Below, piece by piece: positions 9,178 through 19,717 of a stretch of 64,000 nucleotides of DNA (the stretch's first letter is position 1; each line of letters starts with the position of its first letter). The position numbers were made by a program, and so were the translations under genes. This DNA is from an uncultured Bacteroidota bacterium (lineage in GTDB: Bacteria; Bacteroidota; Bacteroidia; Flavobacteriales; Flavobacteriaceae). The DNA lies in assembly GCA_913047695.1 (NCBI GenBank), contig CAJWUI010000007.1, positions 1 through 64,000 on the forward strand, written 5' to 3'. Below the pieces are notes generated by a model that searched no databases, was not told the origin of the DNA, and saw only the letters and a program-made list of their open reading frames with translations.

Positions 9178-11355
9178 TTAATTTAAGGAGTAGGCTACGT
9201 AAGAATCTCCAGATTTTGTTCCCATTTTTCCACCTCCACATGCAATAACAATATATTGTTTTCCTTCTAATTCATAAGTCATTGGAGTTGCATAGCCGCC
9301 GGCAGGTAATTTACTTCTCCACAACTCTTCTCCTGTGATTTTATCAAAAGCCCTAAAATATTCATCGTTAGTAGCCCCAATAAAAATTAGTCCACCTGCA
9401 GTAAGAACCGGACCACCATAGTTTTCTGTTCCTGTTTTTGAAAAACCAAGCTTTGTTAATTCATCGTACTCACCAAGTGGAACTTGCCAGACAATTTCAC
9501 CTTTATTTAAATCTATCGCATTTAGTGTTCCCCAGGGGGGTTTAATTGCAGGATATCCATTCTCATCCATAAAACGCCCAAAATAGTTAACTGAATAGGG
9601 TGAAAAATTAGGATCAATTTCTTGTAATGATGTTACTTCAACTTTTATATTGTTGTCTTCTAGAAGGTAAGCGGTTAGTAGATCAATTTGAGTTTTTGAA
9701 ATTTGAGGCATGGGCATCATGCTCCCTTTACCTTTGGAAATTGTAGTTGCTAAATTCAAAGCATTATATCGGTTTTTTAGATTATTTAAACTAGGGATAT
9801 TAGACATTCCATTTAAATCAGCACCATGACATCTTGAGCACTGCTGATTGTAAATAACTTTGCCGTAATCTTTAATCTTATCTCCATTTTCTGAAGATGA
9901 AAAATCTACTTTTTTTGCAATTGATACCCATGGCATTTCGTTTGAGTTTACGTAGAGCCAATTACTATTAGGGTCATATGCTGCACCGCCCCACTCAGCA
10001 CCACCATCTAAACCAGGAAATGTTACTGACCTAATTTTTTCGCTGTGTGGAATAAATTGTCCTTCTGAGTTTAAAGTTTCCCATACCTGTTTAACTGTCT
10101 TATCTAGTATTTTGTCTTTTTGAGTTGGAGTCCAAGCAAGCATAGCTTTTGCATTTGGGAACATGTCGTTAATCTGGTCTTTGGAAAATTCTTGTCTTGC
10201 AAAAGGAGGAATATGTGTTGGTAAAGGTTGGGTCGGCCATGATTTTTCTCCATCAAGTTTTGCTAATTTAACTGGTATTTCTTCTATTGGATATATTGGC
10301 TCCCCTGTTAATCGATCAAAAACAAACAAGTGTCCTGACTTTGTTACCTGTGTTACGGCTTTTATTTTACTTCCATTTCGATTTATTTCAACCAAATTCG
10401 GTGGGGCTGGCAGATCCCTGTCCCACAGATCATGGTGAATGAATTGAAAATGCCATACTCTTTCTCCATTTTTTGCATTTAGTGCGATCAGAGAATTTGC
10501 AAATAAATTTTCTCCTGATCTATTTCCTCCCCAGAAATCATATGATGCTGATCCTGTAGGGATGTAAGCAATACCTGTCGACTCGTCAAGAGTCATTCCA
10601 GCCCATGAATTTGCACCACCCATATGTTTCCAAGCATCTTTCGGCCATGTCTCATAGCCGTATTCTCCAGGATGTGGAATTGTATTAAACCTCCATACTA
10701 ATTCACCAGTATTAAGGTCATAAGCACGAATGTGCCCTGGAGATGCTCCCGGACCCTCATGAACTCTTGAACCTTGAATTAAAATATTGTCATAAACCAC
10801 TCCTGGTGTGTTGGCTATAACAATCATTTCATTGTGAGGGCGGCCTAAGTTTTTTCTAAGATCTACTTTTCCATTTTCACCAAAAGTTTTTTCAGATTTT
10901 CCTGTCAAAGCGTCTACTGCGTATATGTAGCTTCCTGAGGTGTAAACTATCCTTCCATCTTGCCCATCATCCCAATAAATTAATCCTCTATTGACACCCC
11001 ACCAGCCTGGACCAGCATCCTTGCCATGATCAAATTCCCATATTTTTTTTCCAGTTTTTGCATGGATTGCAAAAAGGCTAGTTAAAGGATTTGTACCATA
11101 TAGTATCGTATCAATAACAATGGGACTACATTGTATTTGAGTTGTATTTTTGGAATTTAGAATCCCTCCAGATTTATATTCCCAAATTTTCTTTAAGCTT
11201 TTTACATTTTTTGTATTAACCTGATTTAAACTTGAATAATGACTTCTTGATTTGTCACCTAAATATTCATTCCAGCTTTTAAAATCGTTTTTAACCTCAA
11301 CGGTGTTGCAGTTCATTAATACTAGCAGAATAGGTAGAAAAATTAACTTTCTCAT
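9178..11355 (-). CDS. PQQ-dependent (quinoprotein) dehydrogenase lipoprotein with internal cytochrome c domain
   Basis: Multiple quinoprotein blades (NTGELVWRFN, NAKNGERVWHFQ, DKITGEELWRS); CSRCHG heme-c site; lipobox LVLMNC. Confidence 0.9.
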   Translation of the reverse strand: MRKLIFLPILLVLMNCNTVEVKNDFKSWNEYLGDKSRSHYSSLNQVNTKNVKSLKKIWEYKSGGILNSKNTTQIQCSPIVIDTILYGTNPLTSLFAIHAKTGKKIWEFDHGKDAGPGWWGVNRGLIYWDDGQDGRIVYTSGSYIYAVDALTGKSEKTFGENGKVDLRKNLGRPHNEMIVIANTPGVVYDNILIQGSRVHEGPGASPGHIRAYDLNTGELVWRFNTIPHPGEYGYETWPKDAWKHMGGANSWAGMTLDESTGIAYIPTGSASYDFWGGNRSGENLFANSLIALNAKNGERVWHFQFIHHDLWDRDLPAPPNLVEINRNGSKIKAVTQVTKSGHLFVFDRLTGEPIYPIEEIPVKLAKLDGEKSWPTQPLPTHIPPFARQEFSKDQINDMFPNAKAMLAWTPTQKDKILDKTVKQVWETLNSEGQFIPHSEKIRSVTFPGLDGGAEWGGAAYDPNSNWLYVNSNEMPWVSIAKKVDFSSSENGDKIKDYGKVIYNQQCSRCHGADLNGMSNIPSLNNLKNRYNALNLATTISKGKGSMMPMPQISKTQIDLLTAYLLEDNNIKVEVTSLQEIDPNFSPYSVNYFGRFMDENGYPAIKPPWGTLNAIDLNKGEIVWQVPLGEYDELTKLGFSKTGTENYGGPVLTAGGLIFIGATNDEYFRAFDKITGEELWRSKLPAGGYATPMTYELEGKQYIVIACGGGKMGTKSGDSYVAYSLN

Positions 11356-11408
11356 AACTGTAAATTAATTAATTGAAAAGTAAAATCATAATAATGAAGC
11401 TGATTTAT

Positions 11409-12341
11409 CTAAAATGATCTTTCACCATTTATATCATATCGGGATAAAAAATTCCATACCAATTCTGAGGTGTTTTGCCCTTGGAAAGTAGTCATAAACC
11501 AGACGTGATCTCCACCAATATATTTGTAGTGTTCAACAGAAACCGAGTTATTTCCCTTATCATAAATATAATGCTCGATGGTGATATCTCCACTATTATC
11601 AAAATTTACTATGGGCTCTGGATTTGTTTTATTAAAATTAATCCAGTAGTCTATTGTATTTTGGACTGAATTATAAAAATTATTTCCATTGTAAGGTAAA
11701 TCGAAATCATTTGTTCCGTGTAGATGAATCACTGGCATTGGGTGTGAGGTAGGTCCCATGCAGTCTAACATAGAACCTGATACAGATGCTACTGCAGCAA
11801 TAATTTCACTTTTGTGATTGGCAAGCCCATAAGCCATCATTCCTCCATTAGAATAGCCTACAGCATAAACTCTTTCTAAATCGATATTATAATTAGATGA
11901 AACTTCCTCCACAAGAGTTTCTATAAATCCGAAATCATCAACATCACTCTTATTGTCTTCTCCACTAGGGCATGCATTCCAGTGAGTACTTCCGTCTAGA
12001 TCAAGGCCTTGAGGATAGATTAAAATAAAAGTTTCAGCCTCTGCTAAACGACGCATGTCTGATTCATTCATATATTGATAGGCGTCACCACTAAATCCAT
12101 GAAAATTTAAAACAACCGGAACTGAAAAAGAACCGTCATATGAATCAGGTATATACAAAACATACTCTCTATTTACACCCTGATGAATAATTGTTTGAAA
12201 GTCCGAGGATAAATCATCCGGTTTTGAATAGTTTTTTGTTTCGGTATTAACACAACTATTTATTAAAAAAACTGAAATAACTAAAAAAAATATTTTTTTT
12301 CTTATTGCCAGAAAAACTTTTAGGATCAAATGCATCATCAA
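11409..12341 (-). CDS. PHB depolymerase / LpqC-like esterase (alpha/beta hydrolase)
   Basis: GYSNGGMMAYGLA nucleophile elbow, VVLNFHGFSGD oxyanion region, VIHLHGTNDFDLPY, GGDHVW. Start may be downstream of the listed one. Confidence 0.8.
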   Translation of the reverse strand: MMMHLILKVFLAIRKKIFFLVISVFLINSCVNTETKNYSKPDDLSSDFQTIIHQGVNREYVLYIPDSYDGSFSVPVVLNFHGFSGDAYQYMNESDMRRLAEAETFILIYPQGLDLDGSTHWNACPSGEDNKSDVDDFGFIETLVEEVSSNYNIDLERVYAVGYSNGGMMAYGLANHKSEIIAAVASVSGSMLDCMGPTSHPMPVIHLHGTNDFDLPYNGNNFYNSVQNTIDYWINFNKTNPEPIVNFDNSGDITIEHYIYDKGNNSVSVEHYKYIGGDHVWFMTTFQGQNTSELVWNFLSRYDINGERSF

Positions 12342-12379
12342 TTTATCTGAGTGAATTTTACTGGAAAATTAAAAATAAT

Positions 12380-12387
12380 TATATTTG
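12380..12387 (+). promoter_or_regulatory. Bacteroidota -7-type element TATATTTG (possible sRNA promoter)
   Basis: Exact match to TAnnTTTG; no clear TTG -33 element at standard spacing. Confidence 0.35.
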
Positions 12388-12393
12388 AATTCA

Positions 12394-12480
12394 TCAAAGC
12401 AGCCTGTTAAAAATATTTATCGATGTAGCCGCTACGCTACCATTCTAACCAAAGCCCCTTCCAAAAAGGGGTTTGTTCTT
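12394..12480 (+). ncRNA. candidate small RNA ending at a terminator hairpin upstream of tRNA-Arg
   Basis: Downstream of TATATTTG; contains GTAGC-CGCTAC-GCTAC hairpin (12425-12440) and AAGCCCCTT…AAGGGGTTT hairpin with U-rich tail; no ORF on + strand. Confidence 0.35.
12451..12480 (+). terminator. terminator-like hairpin with no annotated + strand gene upstream
   Basis: AAAGCCCCTT-CCAAA-AAGGGGTTT followed by GTTCTTTT. Confidence 0.55.
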
Positions 12481-12482
12481 TT

Positions 12483-12554
12483 GCCCTCCTAGTTCAACGG
12501 ATAGAACAAGAGTTTCCTAAACTTTAGATCCAAGTTCGATTCTTGGGGAGGGTA
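12483..12554 (+). tRNA. tRNA-Arg (anticodon CCT)
   Basis: Manual cloverleaf: acceptor GCCCTCC/GGAGGGT, D-stem GTTC/GAAC, anticodon arm AGAGT-TTCCTAA-ACTTT, T-arm CCAAG-TTCGATT-CTTGG. Confidence 0.9.
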
Positions 12555-12588
12555 CAAAATCCTCCGATTTAGTTTGTGGTTTTTCTTT

Positions 12589-12596
12589 TATATTTG
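12589..12596 (+). promoter_or_regulatory. Bacteroidota -7 element TATATTTG upstream of the esterase
   Basis: Exact TAnnTTTG match 17 bp before the ATG at 12613; -33 not evident at standard spacing. Confidence 0.35.
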
Positions 12597-12612
12597 ATTA
12601 AAACAAATAACA

Positions 12613-13500
12613 ATGAGAAAACTTTTAATTGGATGTGATGTAATTTTTAAAAAGATGAGAACACCCTACATAGTTCTTCTTTTAATTCCTTTCTTCTCAT
12701 TTTCGCAAAAAACAATTTCTGTAAATTATAAAAAGTGGGATCTTAAATCATTTCCGGAGTCTAAGATAAATATTGGCGGCTCCGAGGGTTATTATTATGA
12801 TAATGTATCTGAGCCTCAAATGGATTTATATCTGCCAAAGGGAAAGGCTGTTACTGATAAAGCCATGATAATTTGTCCAGGCGGAGGACTTTATTTCTTA
12901 TCCTATGTAAAAGAGGGTATAGAGGTAGCTAAAAAGTTAGCTTCAAACGGAATTACAGCAATTGTGTTAAAATATAGAACATACCCGAGAGAAGGCTCTG
13001 TTTTTGAATGGCATAAAACCTTTTGCTGTGATAATAAAATAGCAATAGATAGTGCTAAAACAATATTACCCTACTCATCAAAAGACGCTTTAAGTGCAAT
13101 TGAAATGATAAGAAATAAGGCTAAAAAATATAACATTGACCCAAATAAAATTGGACTTATGGGATTCTCAGCAGGAGGGGCTGTGACAATGGAGGCTACA
13201 TATAAATCAACTCCCAAAAATCAGCCCAACTTTATTGCCCCAATTTATCCATGGATGGATATAGTAGACAAACAAAATGTTCCGCAAAATAAACCACCAG
13301 CTTTTATCTCCTGTGCAAATGATGACCCATTAAAGCTAGCTGCACCAAGCGTACAAATCTATAAAGATTGGATCTCAGCCAATGCGAAGGCAGAGCTTCA
13401 CATGTTTAGTGAGGGCGGACATGGATATGGTATGAATGATTTATCTATACCAGTAGGTAAATGGTCAGACTTACTGGTTGATTGGATATTGAGTTTGTGA
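12613..13500 (+). CDS. secreted alpha/beta hydrolase (acetyl esterase/BD-FAE-like)
   Basis: MIICPGGGLYFLS oxyanion region, GLMGFSAGGAVTMEA nucleophile; likely true start at 12655 (MRTPYIVLLLIPFFSFSQ signal). Confidence 0.8.
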   Translation: MRKLLIGCDVIFKKMRTPYIVLLLIPFFSFSQKTISVNYKKWDLKSFPESKINIGGSEGYYYDNVSEPQMDLYLPKGKAVTDKAMIICPGGGLYFLSYVKEGIEVAKKLASNGITAIVLKYRTYPREGSVFEWHKTFCCDNKIAIDSAKTILPYSSKDALSAIEMIRNKAKKYNIDPNKIGLMGFSAGGAVTMEATYKSTPKNQPNFIAPIYPWMDIVDKQNVPQNKPPAFISCANDDPLKLAAPSVQIYKDWISANAKAELHMFSEGGHGYGMNDLSIPVGKWSDLLVDWILSL

Positions 13501-13566
13501 AAATAATTAACAAACCAGTAGTTTTTTTAGTTTTTTTATTCATTTTTCTAATCATTTGTATATTTA

Positions 13567-16500
13567 ATGACTAAATTTTGTAGCCATCAAACAAGCACTT
13601 AGCCTTTTAGTATTTTTACTTTTTCAGATTTCATTTTCCCAAGGGATTGTTCAGAATGGTAATACTATAGAGTGTGATGGTACTGCTGTCGGTGATAGTG
13701 CTTCAATAGGAGGTAAAACAATCTATGTAGTAGATAGAGATGCACTTATCTCAATTGTAGAAAATGGTGATTTCACTTTCACTCCCTCTGGATCTGCTTC
13801 GTCGACTACAGTTACTCCAACCGATTTAAGTTGTGTTTGTACCTCCAATATAACTGATATGAGTTTTATATTTAAAAGAGACGGAGTTTATGGGAAGTCA
13901 AACTTTAATACAGACATTAACAATTGGGATGTCAGTAATGTAACTAGTATGCAATCAATGTTTGAAGAGGCTAGTAACTTTGACAATCCACTCAATTACT
14001 GGGACGTTAGACTTGTTGAGAACATGCAAGCAATGTTCAAAAATGCAGCATTATTTAATAGAAGTTTAAATGATTGGGATGTATCAAATGTAAAAAACTT
14101 TGCCGCAATGTTTCAATCAGCATCTGTGTTTAATAAATCACTTGATAACTGGGTTTTATCACCACAGCTTACGAATCTAAACTATATGTTTTGGGAGGCT
14201 ACAAGATTTAATCAACCTTTAGATAACTGGGTTACAACTAACATAAAATCACTTCAAGGCACGTTTAGAAAAGCAAGAGATTTTAATCAGGATTTAAGCA
14301 CTTGGGACGTAAGTGAAGTCACCCGTATGGATAAACTTTTTTACGGTGCTGCTTCGTTTAATGGTGATATAGATAATTGGCAAGTGCAGAAAGTAATACG
14401 ATTGTCTGAAACTTTTAGAGATGCAATTAGTTTTAATAGGAATATTTCTGGGTGGCAAACATTAAAGCTACAGTTTATGAATTGGACATTTGCAAATGCT
14501 GAAAGTTTCAATGTAGACATAAATAGTTGGGATGTTGAGGAAGTTGTAAATATGAATTATCTATTCAGAGATACTGACATATTTGACCAACCATTAAATC
14601 TGTGGAAAACATATAAGTTAAAATCGACAGAAGGAACATTTTATAAAGCAATAAAATTCAATAGACCTTTAGATGATTGGGATACAGATGAGGTTACAAA
14701 TATGAAAAATATGTTTTTTGAAGCAGTTGAATTCAACAATGGTCAAAGTGGTGGGGTTTCTAACACATTAAGCTTTAATATGTCTTCGGTCAAAAACACA
14801 CAAAGCATGTTTTGGAAAGCATCTAAATTTAACGCGCATCTTTCAGGTTGGGATTTAGGTGAAGTTACTGAAATGGCGTCAATGTTTCGTGATTCAAATT
14901 GGAATAATGGAGCGAGTGCTGGGGTCTCCACAACATTATCTTGGAATGTTGAAAAAGTTAAAAATATGAGTAATATATTCCTTAATAATGGTGCGTTTAA
15001 TGCTAATATTTCTGCTTGGAACCCTTTAAGTGTTGAAGGCTTAAGCTCAGCTTTCGCAAATGCATCAGCTTTTAATAATGGGTTCCCTCCCGGATCTGCA
15101 GGGACAGCAACTATCTCCAACACATTAGATTGGAATATGCCCCGCTTATATAGTGAGGATACTCGGGCTGCCCGAGGTTTGGGATTAGGGAGTACTTTTT
15201 ATAAAGCCACTGCATTTAATTCGTATGTAAATAATTGGAACGTTTCTTCTATTCATAACATAACCAACATATTTTATGATGCTACTTCTTTTAATCAACC
15301 TTTAGATAATTGGAATGTTGGGAATATAGAGTTTATGGAAAATGCATTTAGAGGTGCCACATCCTTTAATCAGCCCATAGGTAATTGGGATGTTACTTCA
15401 GTAGAAAAATTTAACAATATGTTTCTGGGAGCATCAACATTTGACCAGGATATATCATGTTGGTGTGTTCCTAATAACCCTGAAAGAAACAACTTTAGCA
15501 ACGCCTCTCCTATAGATGCTAAACCAAACTATATACCTCGATGGAATCTGCCCTGTTCTCCCATTTTAACTATGGATGATTCTTTTTCCCTTGCCGGAGA
15601 TGATACTTTGATTGGCCCAGGCGAGAGCATAACATTCACAGCTAGTTTTGACAGGGACATCGCAAGTACGGTATCATACAGCTTGAATGGAAGTTCAATT
15701 TCTTCAATGACTGCTGTAAACTCAACAACCTTCACAGTCTCCATAGCTGCAAATGATTTAGCTGATAATACTTATTTGTTTACAATAGAGACTACCGATT
15801 ATTGTGGAGCTAGTTATAATCCTGCTGATGCTACTTTAAATGGAAGTGAAACAGCTACTGATACCATTGAATTTACTGTCGATAAAACACCTCCAAATGT
15901 TACTCTAACGCATAATCATCCAGACAACATCCTCTCAGGTAGTGATACTGTGGAAATTACCGCAACATTTTCTGAAGGAGTTGTATCTCCTACTTTAAGT
16001 CTTGACGGGTTGTTTGCAAATGCCGCAATGACCGGTTCCACATCCTCTGTTTGGACCTATAATATTGATATTACCACATTAACAGTACCCCCTTCAGGCG
16101 ATGATTACTTTGTAACAATAAATGCCAGTGATCCAGCTGGTAACAACTATACTTCATCTACAGGAATTCAAGATGGTAATGAAACCTCTGTAGATAGTAT
16201 CACTTTTACCATTGATAATACACCACCGACAGTAGTTTTAACAGATAGTGATCTTGATGATATTGTTTATCCAGCAGACTCAATAACAGTTACAGCAACA
16301 TTTTCTGAAGCTATGACAAGCGCACCACAAATTAGTTTTTCAGGTGGCCCACAAGATATAAACATGTCCGCTACAAGCTCCCCATCAGTTTGGACTTTTG
16401 TGTTTGACTTTCCATCATACTCTCTTCCAAGTGGAATTTATACCCTCACAGTAAGTGGCACTGATATTTCAGGAAACCCGTATTCAGGGAGCGAAGATGT

Positions 16501-19500
16501 TGAACTTGATTACCAGTTAACAGCACCAACTCTAACCATTTCAGACACAATACTTGACTATGTTTTTGATCAGACATTTCCTCTAACTGCTACCTCAAGT
16601 GGTTCGGGAGCTTTATCTTTTAGTATTGCAAACCCATCGGTCGCAACTGTCAGTGGGTCTACAGGAACTATTAAAGCAGCAGGCTCAACAATTATAACAG
16701 TAAACCAAGCCGCATCAGGTAATTATGCGGCGGCAACAGCAACAGCAACCCTACTAATTAATAAAGCCGTTCCCTCTATAACCAGTTCAAATGTTCTAAC
16801 AAAAATATACGGAGATCCTGTATTTCCTTTAACAGCCACATCAAGTAGTACCGGAAGTTTTACATATCAAGTCTCAGATACTAATATTGCCAATATTGTG
16901 AGTTCTAATGTGGTATCAATTACAGGTGTTGGAACAACAACAATTATTATTACCCAGGCTGAAGATTCAAATTTCTCAACTACAAGCAAGACTATAACAC
17001 TTTTTGTTGATACAGCAGTACCTGAAATACAGAATCTCCCTTTCATAACTAAGATTTTTGAAGACATCTTTCCCGTATCAGAGATTTCAGCAACCTCGAG
17101 CAGCACAGGAATATTTTCTTATACCGTTTCGGACTCTTTAATAGCAACTGTTTCAAGTAATACGATTGTTACCACAGGGGCTGGAACGACAACAATATTT
17201 ATTACCCAATTAGCCGATGGTTTCTATAAGTCTGCTACATCATCTATAACTTTAATTGTAAATAAGGCAATTCCTACAATAATTTTTAATGATGAGACTG
17301 TTACCTACGACAATAGTAGAGTTTTTGGTATTTCTGCCACCTCAAGTAGTACAGGGAGTTTTACCTATTCAGTAGCAGACACAGATGTTGCAAGAGAATC
17401 TACACAATCACAAGCAGGAACGATAAACCCTACGCCAAACAAATCAACTTTTAGAACCAATATAACTAGCCAAACATTTTCGTTCAAAACACGCAAATCT
17501 GGTCAAACTCAAATTACAGCCTTTCAAGATGAAGACAGTAATTATCTAGCAGCATCTGCTACTATGTCTCTTACTGTACTTAAAAAAGATTTGTCTGGTG
17601 ACTGGTACCCTCCAACTTCAATATTTACAAGAGTTTATGGTATTCCACCTTTTGAAGTAATCCGACCAACTGTTGAATCAGATTACTCAGGGACATTTAA
17701 TTATAGATCAGCAGATGCAAGTATTGCGAGTTTCTCTACATCAACAATTACTATTAGCAGTACGGGAACAGTTGCCCTTTTTGCTGATATATCTGGGGAT
17801 GATAAATATAACGCCAAAACTGTAACAGCCACTCTTATCGTTGAAAAATCAAATCAATCAATAATTGTTGAACCATTACCAAATGAAAAGCCATTAAAAG
17901 ATTTCACGTCCCTTACAGTATCTGCAACATCGACATCTGGTACTCCTGTAACAATTTCACTTGTAAGTGGATCTGCAGCAAGTCTTTCAGGTTCTGTAGG
18001 CAATTATTCATTAAATAACATTAATCAGACAGGCTTAGTAACAATTACCTTTACAGTTCCTGAAAGTCAAAATTATTACTCTGCAACAGTGACTGCAGTA
18101 ATTGATGTTGTAAAAACTAATCAATCAATTACTGTAAGTCCAGTAGCACCTACTTTTATTTACTACCAGGAGAATTTAGTTTACACAATAAATGCCTTTT
18201 CTGACTCTTCATTGGCTGTAACATATGGATTAGTATCAGGCACTAATGCTACACTTTCTGGAAATGTATTAAATATTTCAGATATAGGGGAACTAGTTGT
18301 TGAGATAAATCAACCAGGGAATAATATCTATAATCCTGCAATCACAAAAATAGAAGTTATAAAAGTTATTCAAGGAATAACCAACTTAAGTAATTTTAAT
18401 ATACCGGATAAAAATGTTGATGATCCTGATTTTAGAATTCCACCACCAACTTCAAATAGACCCCCCTTTACTTTTAATTACACCTCCTCTGATCCAAGTG
18501 TAGCTGAAATTTCTGGAGATCAAATAATTATTAGACGCCCTGGTTCAACAGTAATAACTGCAAGACAAAACTCTAATAGCAAATTTAATACAGGATCCAT
18601 TACTACAATATTTAATGTCTTTGACAATGATTGTGATGGTGACGGGATAGGAGATTTTGACGACCCTGATGATGACAATGATGGTATACCGGATGAGAAA
18701 GAGCTACAATATGGTACCGATATTTGTGGTTTCGATCCAGATTGTGATCAAGACGGTATCCCCGATTCATTTGATAATGACGACGATAATGACGGCTGTC
18801 CCGATGAAGAAGATTTTTATCCGTGTGACCCAACTAAGTGTGATGACGACTCCGACAAAGATGGAATATTAGATTCTCAAGATAATTGTATTTTTATATC
18901 CAACCCTGACCAAGAGGATACAGACGGTGATGGAGTAGGTGATACGTGTGATAACTGCCCTTTAGAAGCCAATCCTGACCAGGAGGATACAGATGAGGAT
19001 GGAGTAGGTGATGCTTGTGATAATTGCCTATCAGAAGCTAACCCAGACCAAGAGGATATCGATGGTGATGCAGTTGGAGATGCATGTGACAACTGCCTGT
19101 CAGAAACCAATCCTAACCAAGAGGATTCTGACGGGGACGGTGTAGGTAATGCATGTGATAATTGTGTTGATGCTAGTAATCCATTACAAGTAGATTCAGA
19201 CGGAGATGGTATTGGAGATGAATGTGATAGTGATCCTTTTAATTTAGAAATTAAAATTTCTGAGTTTGTTTCACCTAATGGTGACGGTATAAACGACTTT
19301 TTTGAGATCCAAAACATTGAAAATCACCCAAATAATGAGCTTCTAATATATACCCGATCAGGAGTAGTAATTTTCTCTACAAGAAACTACAGAAACAACT
19401 GGAGTGGCACTACAGACAATGGATTAGTCCCAGAAGGGAGTTATTATTTTACCGTAGATTTAGAAGGCGACGGCACTATAGACAGGCAGGGTTGGATATA

Positions 19501-19513
19501 CATATCAAGATAG
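13567..19513 (+). CDS. giant mosaic surface protein (DUF285/BspA-like repeats, Ig-like domains, TSP3 repeats, T9SS type-B CTD), with an apparent 1-nt frameshift in its signal peptide
   Basis: The ORF track starts at an internal ATG (13859), but the same frame continues upstream to 13571 encoding [34 protein letters not shown]… (signal peptide) without any ATG/GTG/TTG. The ATG at 13567 (MTKF) is one base out of phase across TTTT 13576-13579. Confidence 0.85.
13898..15480 (+). repeat. ~16 DUF285 (BspA-like) ~24-aa repeat units within the giant protein
   Basis: Recurrent FNxxLxxWDVSxVxxMxxMFxxAxx units in the translation. Confidence 0.9.
18881..19225 (+). repeat. five tandem 69-bp units encoding thrombospondin type-3 Ca-binding repeats
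   Basis: DNCxxxxNPxQxDxDGDGVGxxC x5; unit starts at 18881, 18950, 19019, 19088, 19157. Confidence 0.9.
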
Positions 19514-19621
19514 TTTTTCTAAGACTTTAGCAAAAAAGAAAAGATTCAACAAAACCACTATTTTCACATTCTTTTGGTTTTTCTACTTTTTATTTTCATA
19601 ACTTTAATATTGGAAGTATAC

Positions 19622-19714
19622 ATGAAGATGAGAAGTAGACGAAGAAGATACCTGCAAGCAACACCTTATATTAACATGTTGGGCTGCATTTGGTTCACTG
19701 AAAATATGTTTTAG
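19622..19714 (+). CDS. candidate small ORF (30 aa): MKMRSRRRRYLQATPYINMLGCIWFTENMF
   Basis: Own translation; Arg-rich N-terminus then hydrophobic stretch; sits in a 200-bp gap. Below the ORF-track cutoff. Confidence 0.35.
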   Translation: MKMRSRRRRYLQATPYINMLGCIWFTENMF

Positions 19715-19717
19715 ACG

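Noticed and set aside
12483-12554. tRNA-Arg as an integration site for a mobile island containing the adhesin
   Set aside because: No integrase, no direct repeat of the tRNA 3' end noticed downstream, no mobility genes.
18881-19225. Regular direct repeats that could be mistaken for a CRISPR array
   Set aside because: 69-bp coding units in phase with the adhesin ORF, no spacers, no cas genes.
18877-19317. 146-aa and other ORFs antisense to the TSP3 region (also 18612..18833, 18657..18872)
   Set aside because: Low-complexity mirror products of the Asp/Asn-rich repeats; the forward reading frame is clearly the coding one.
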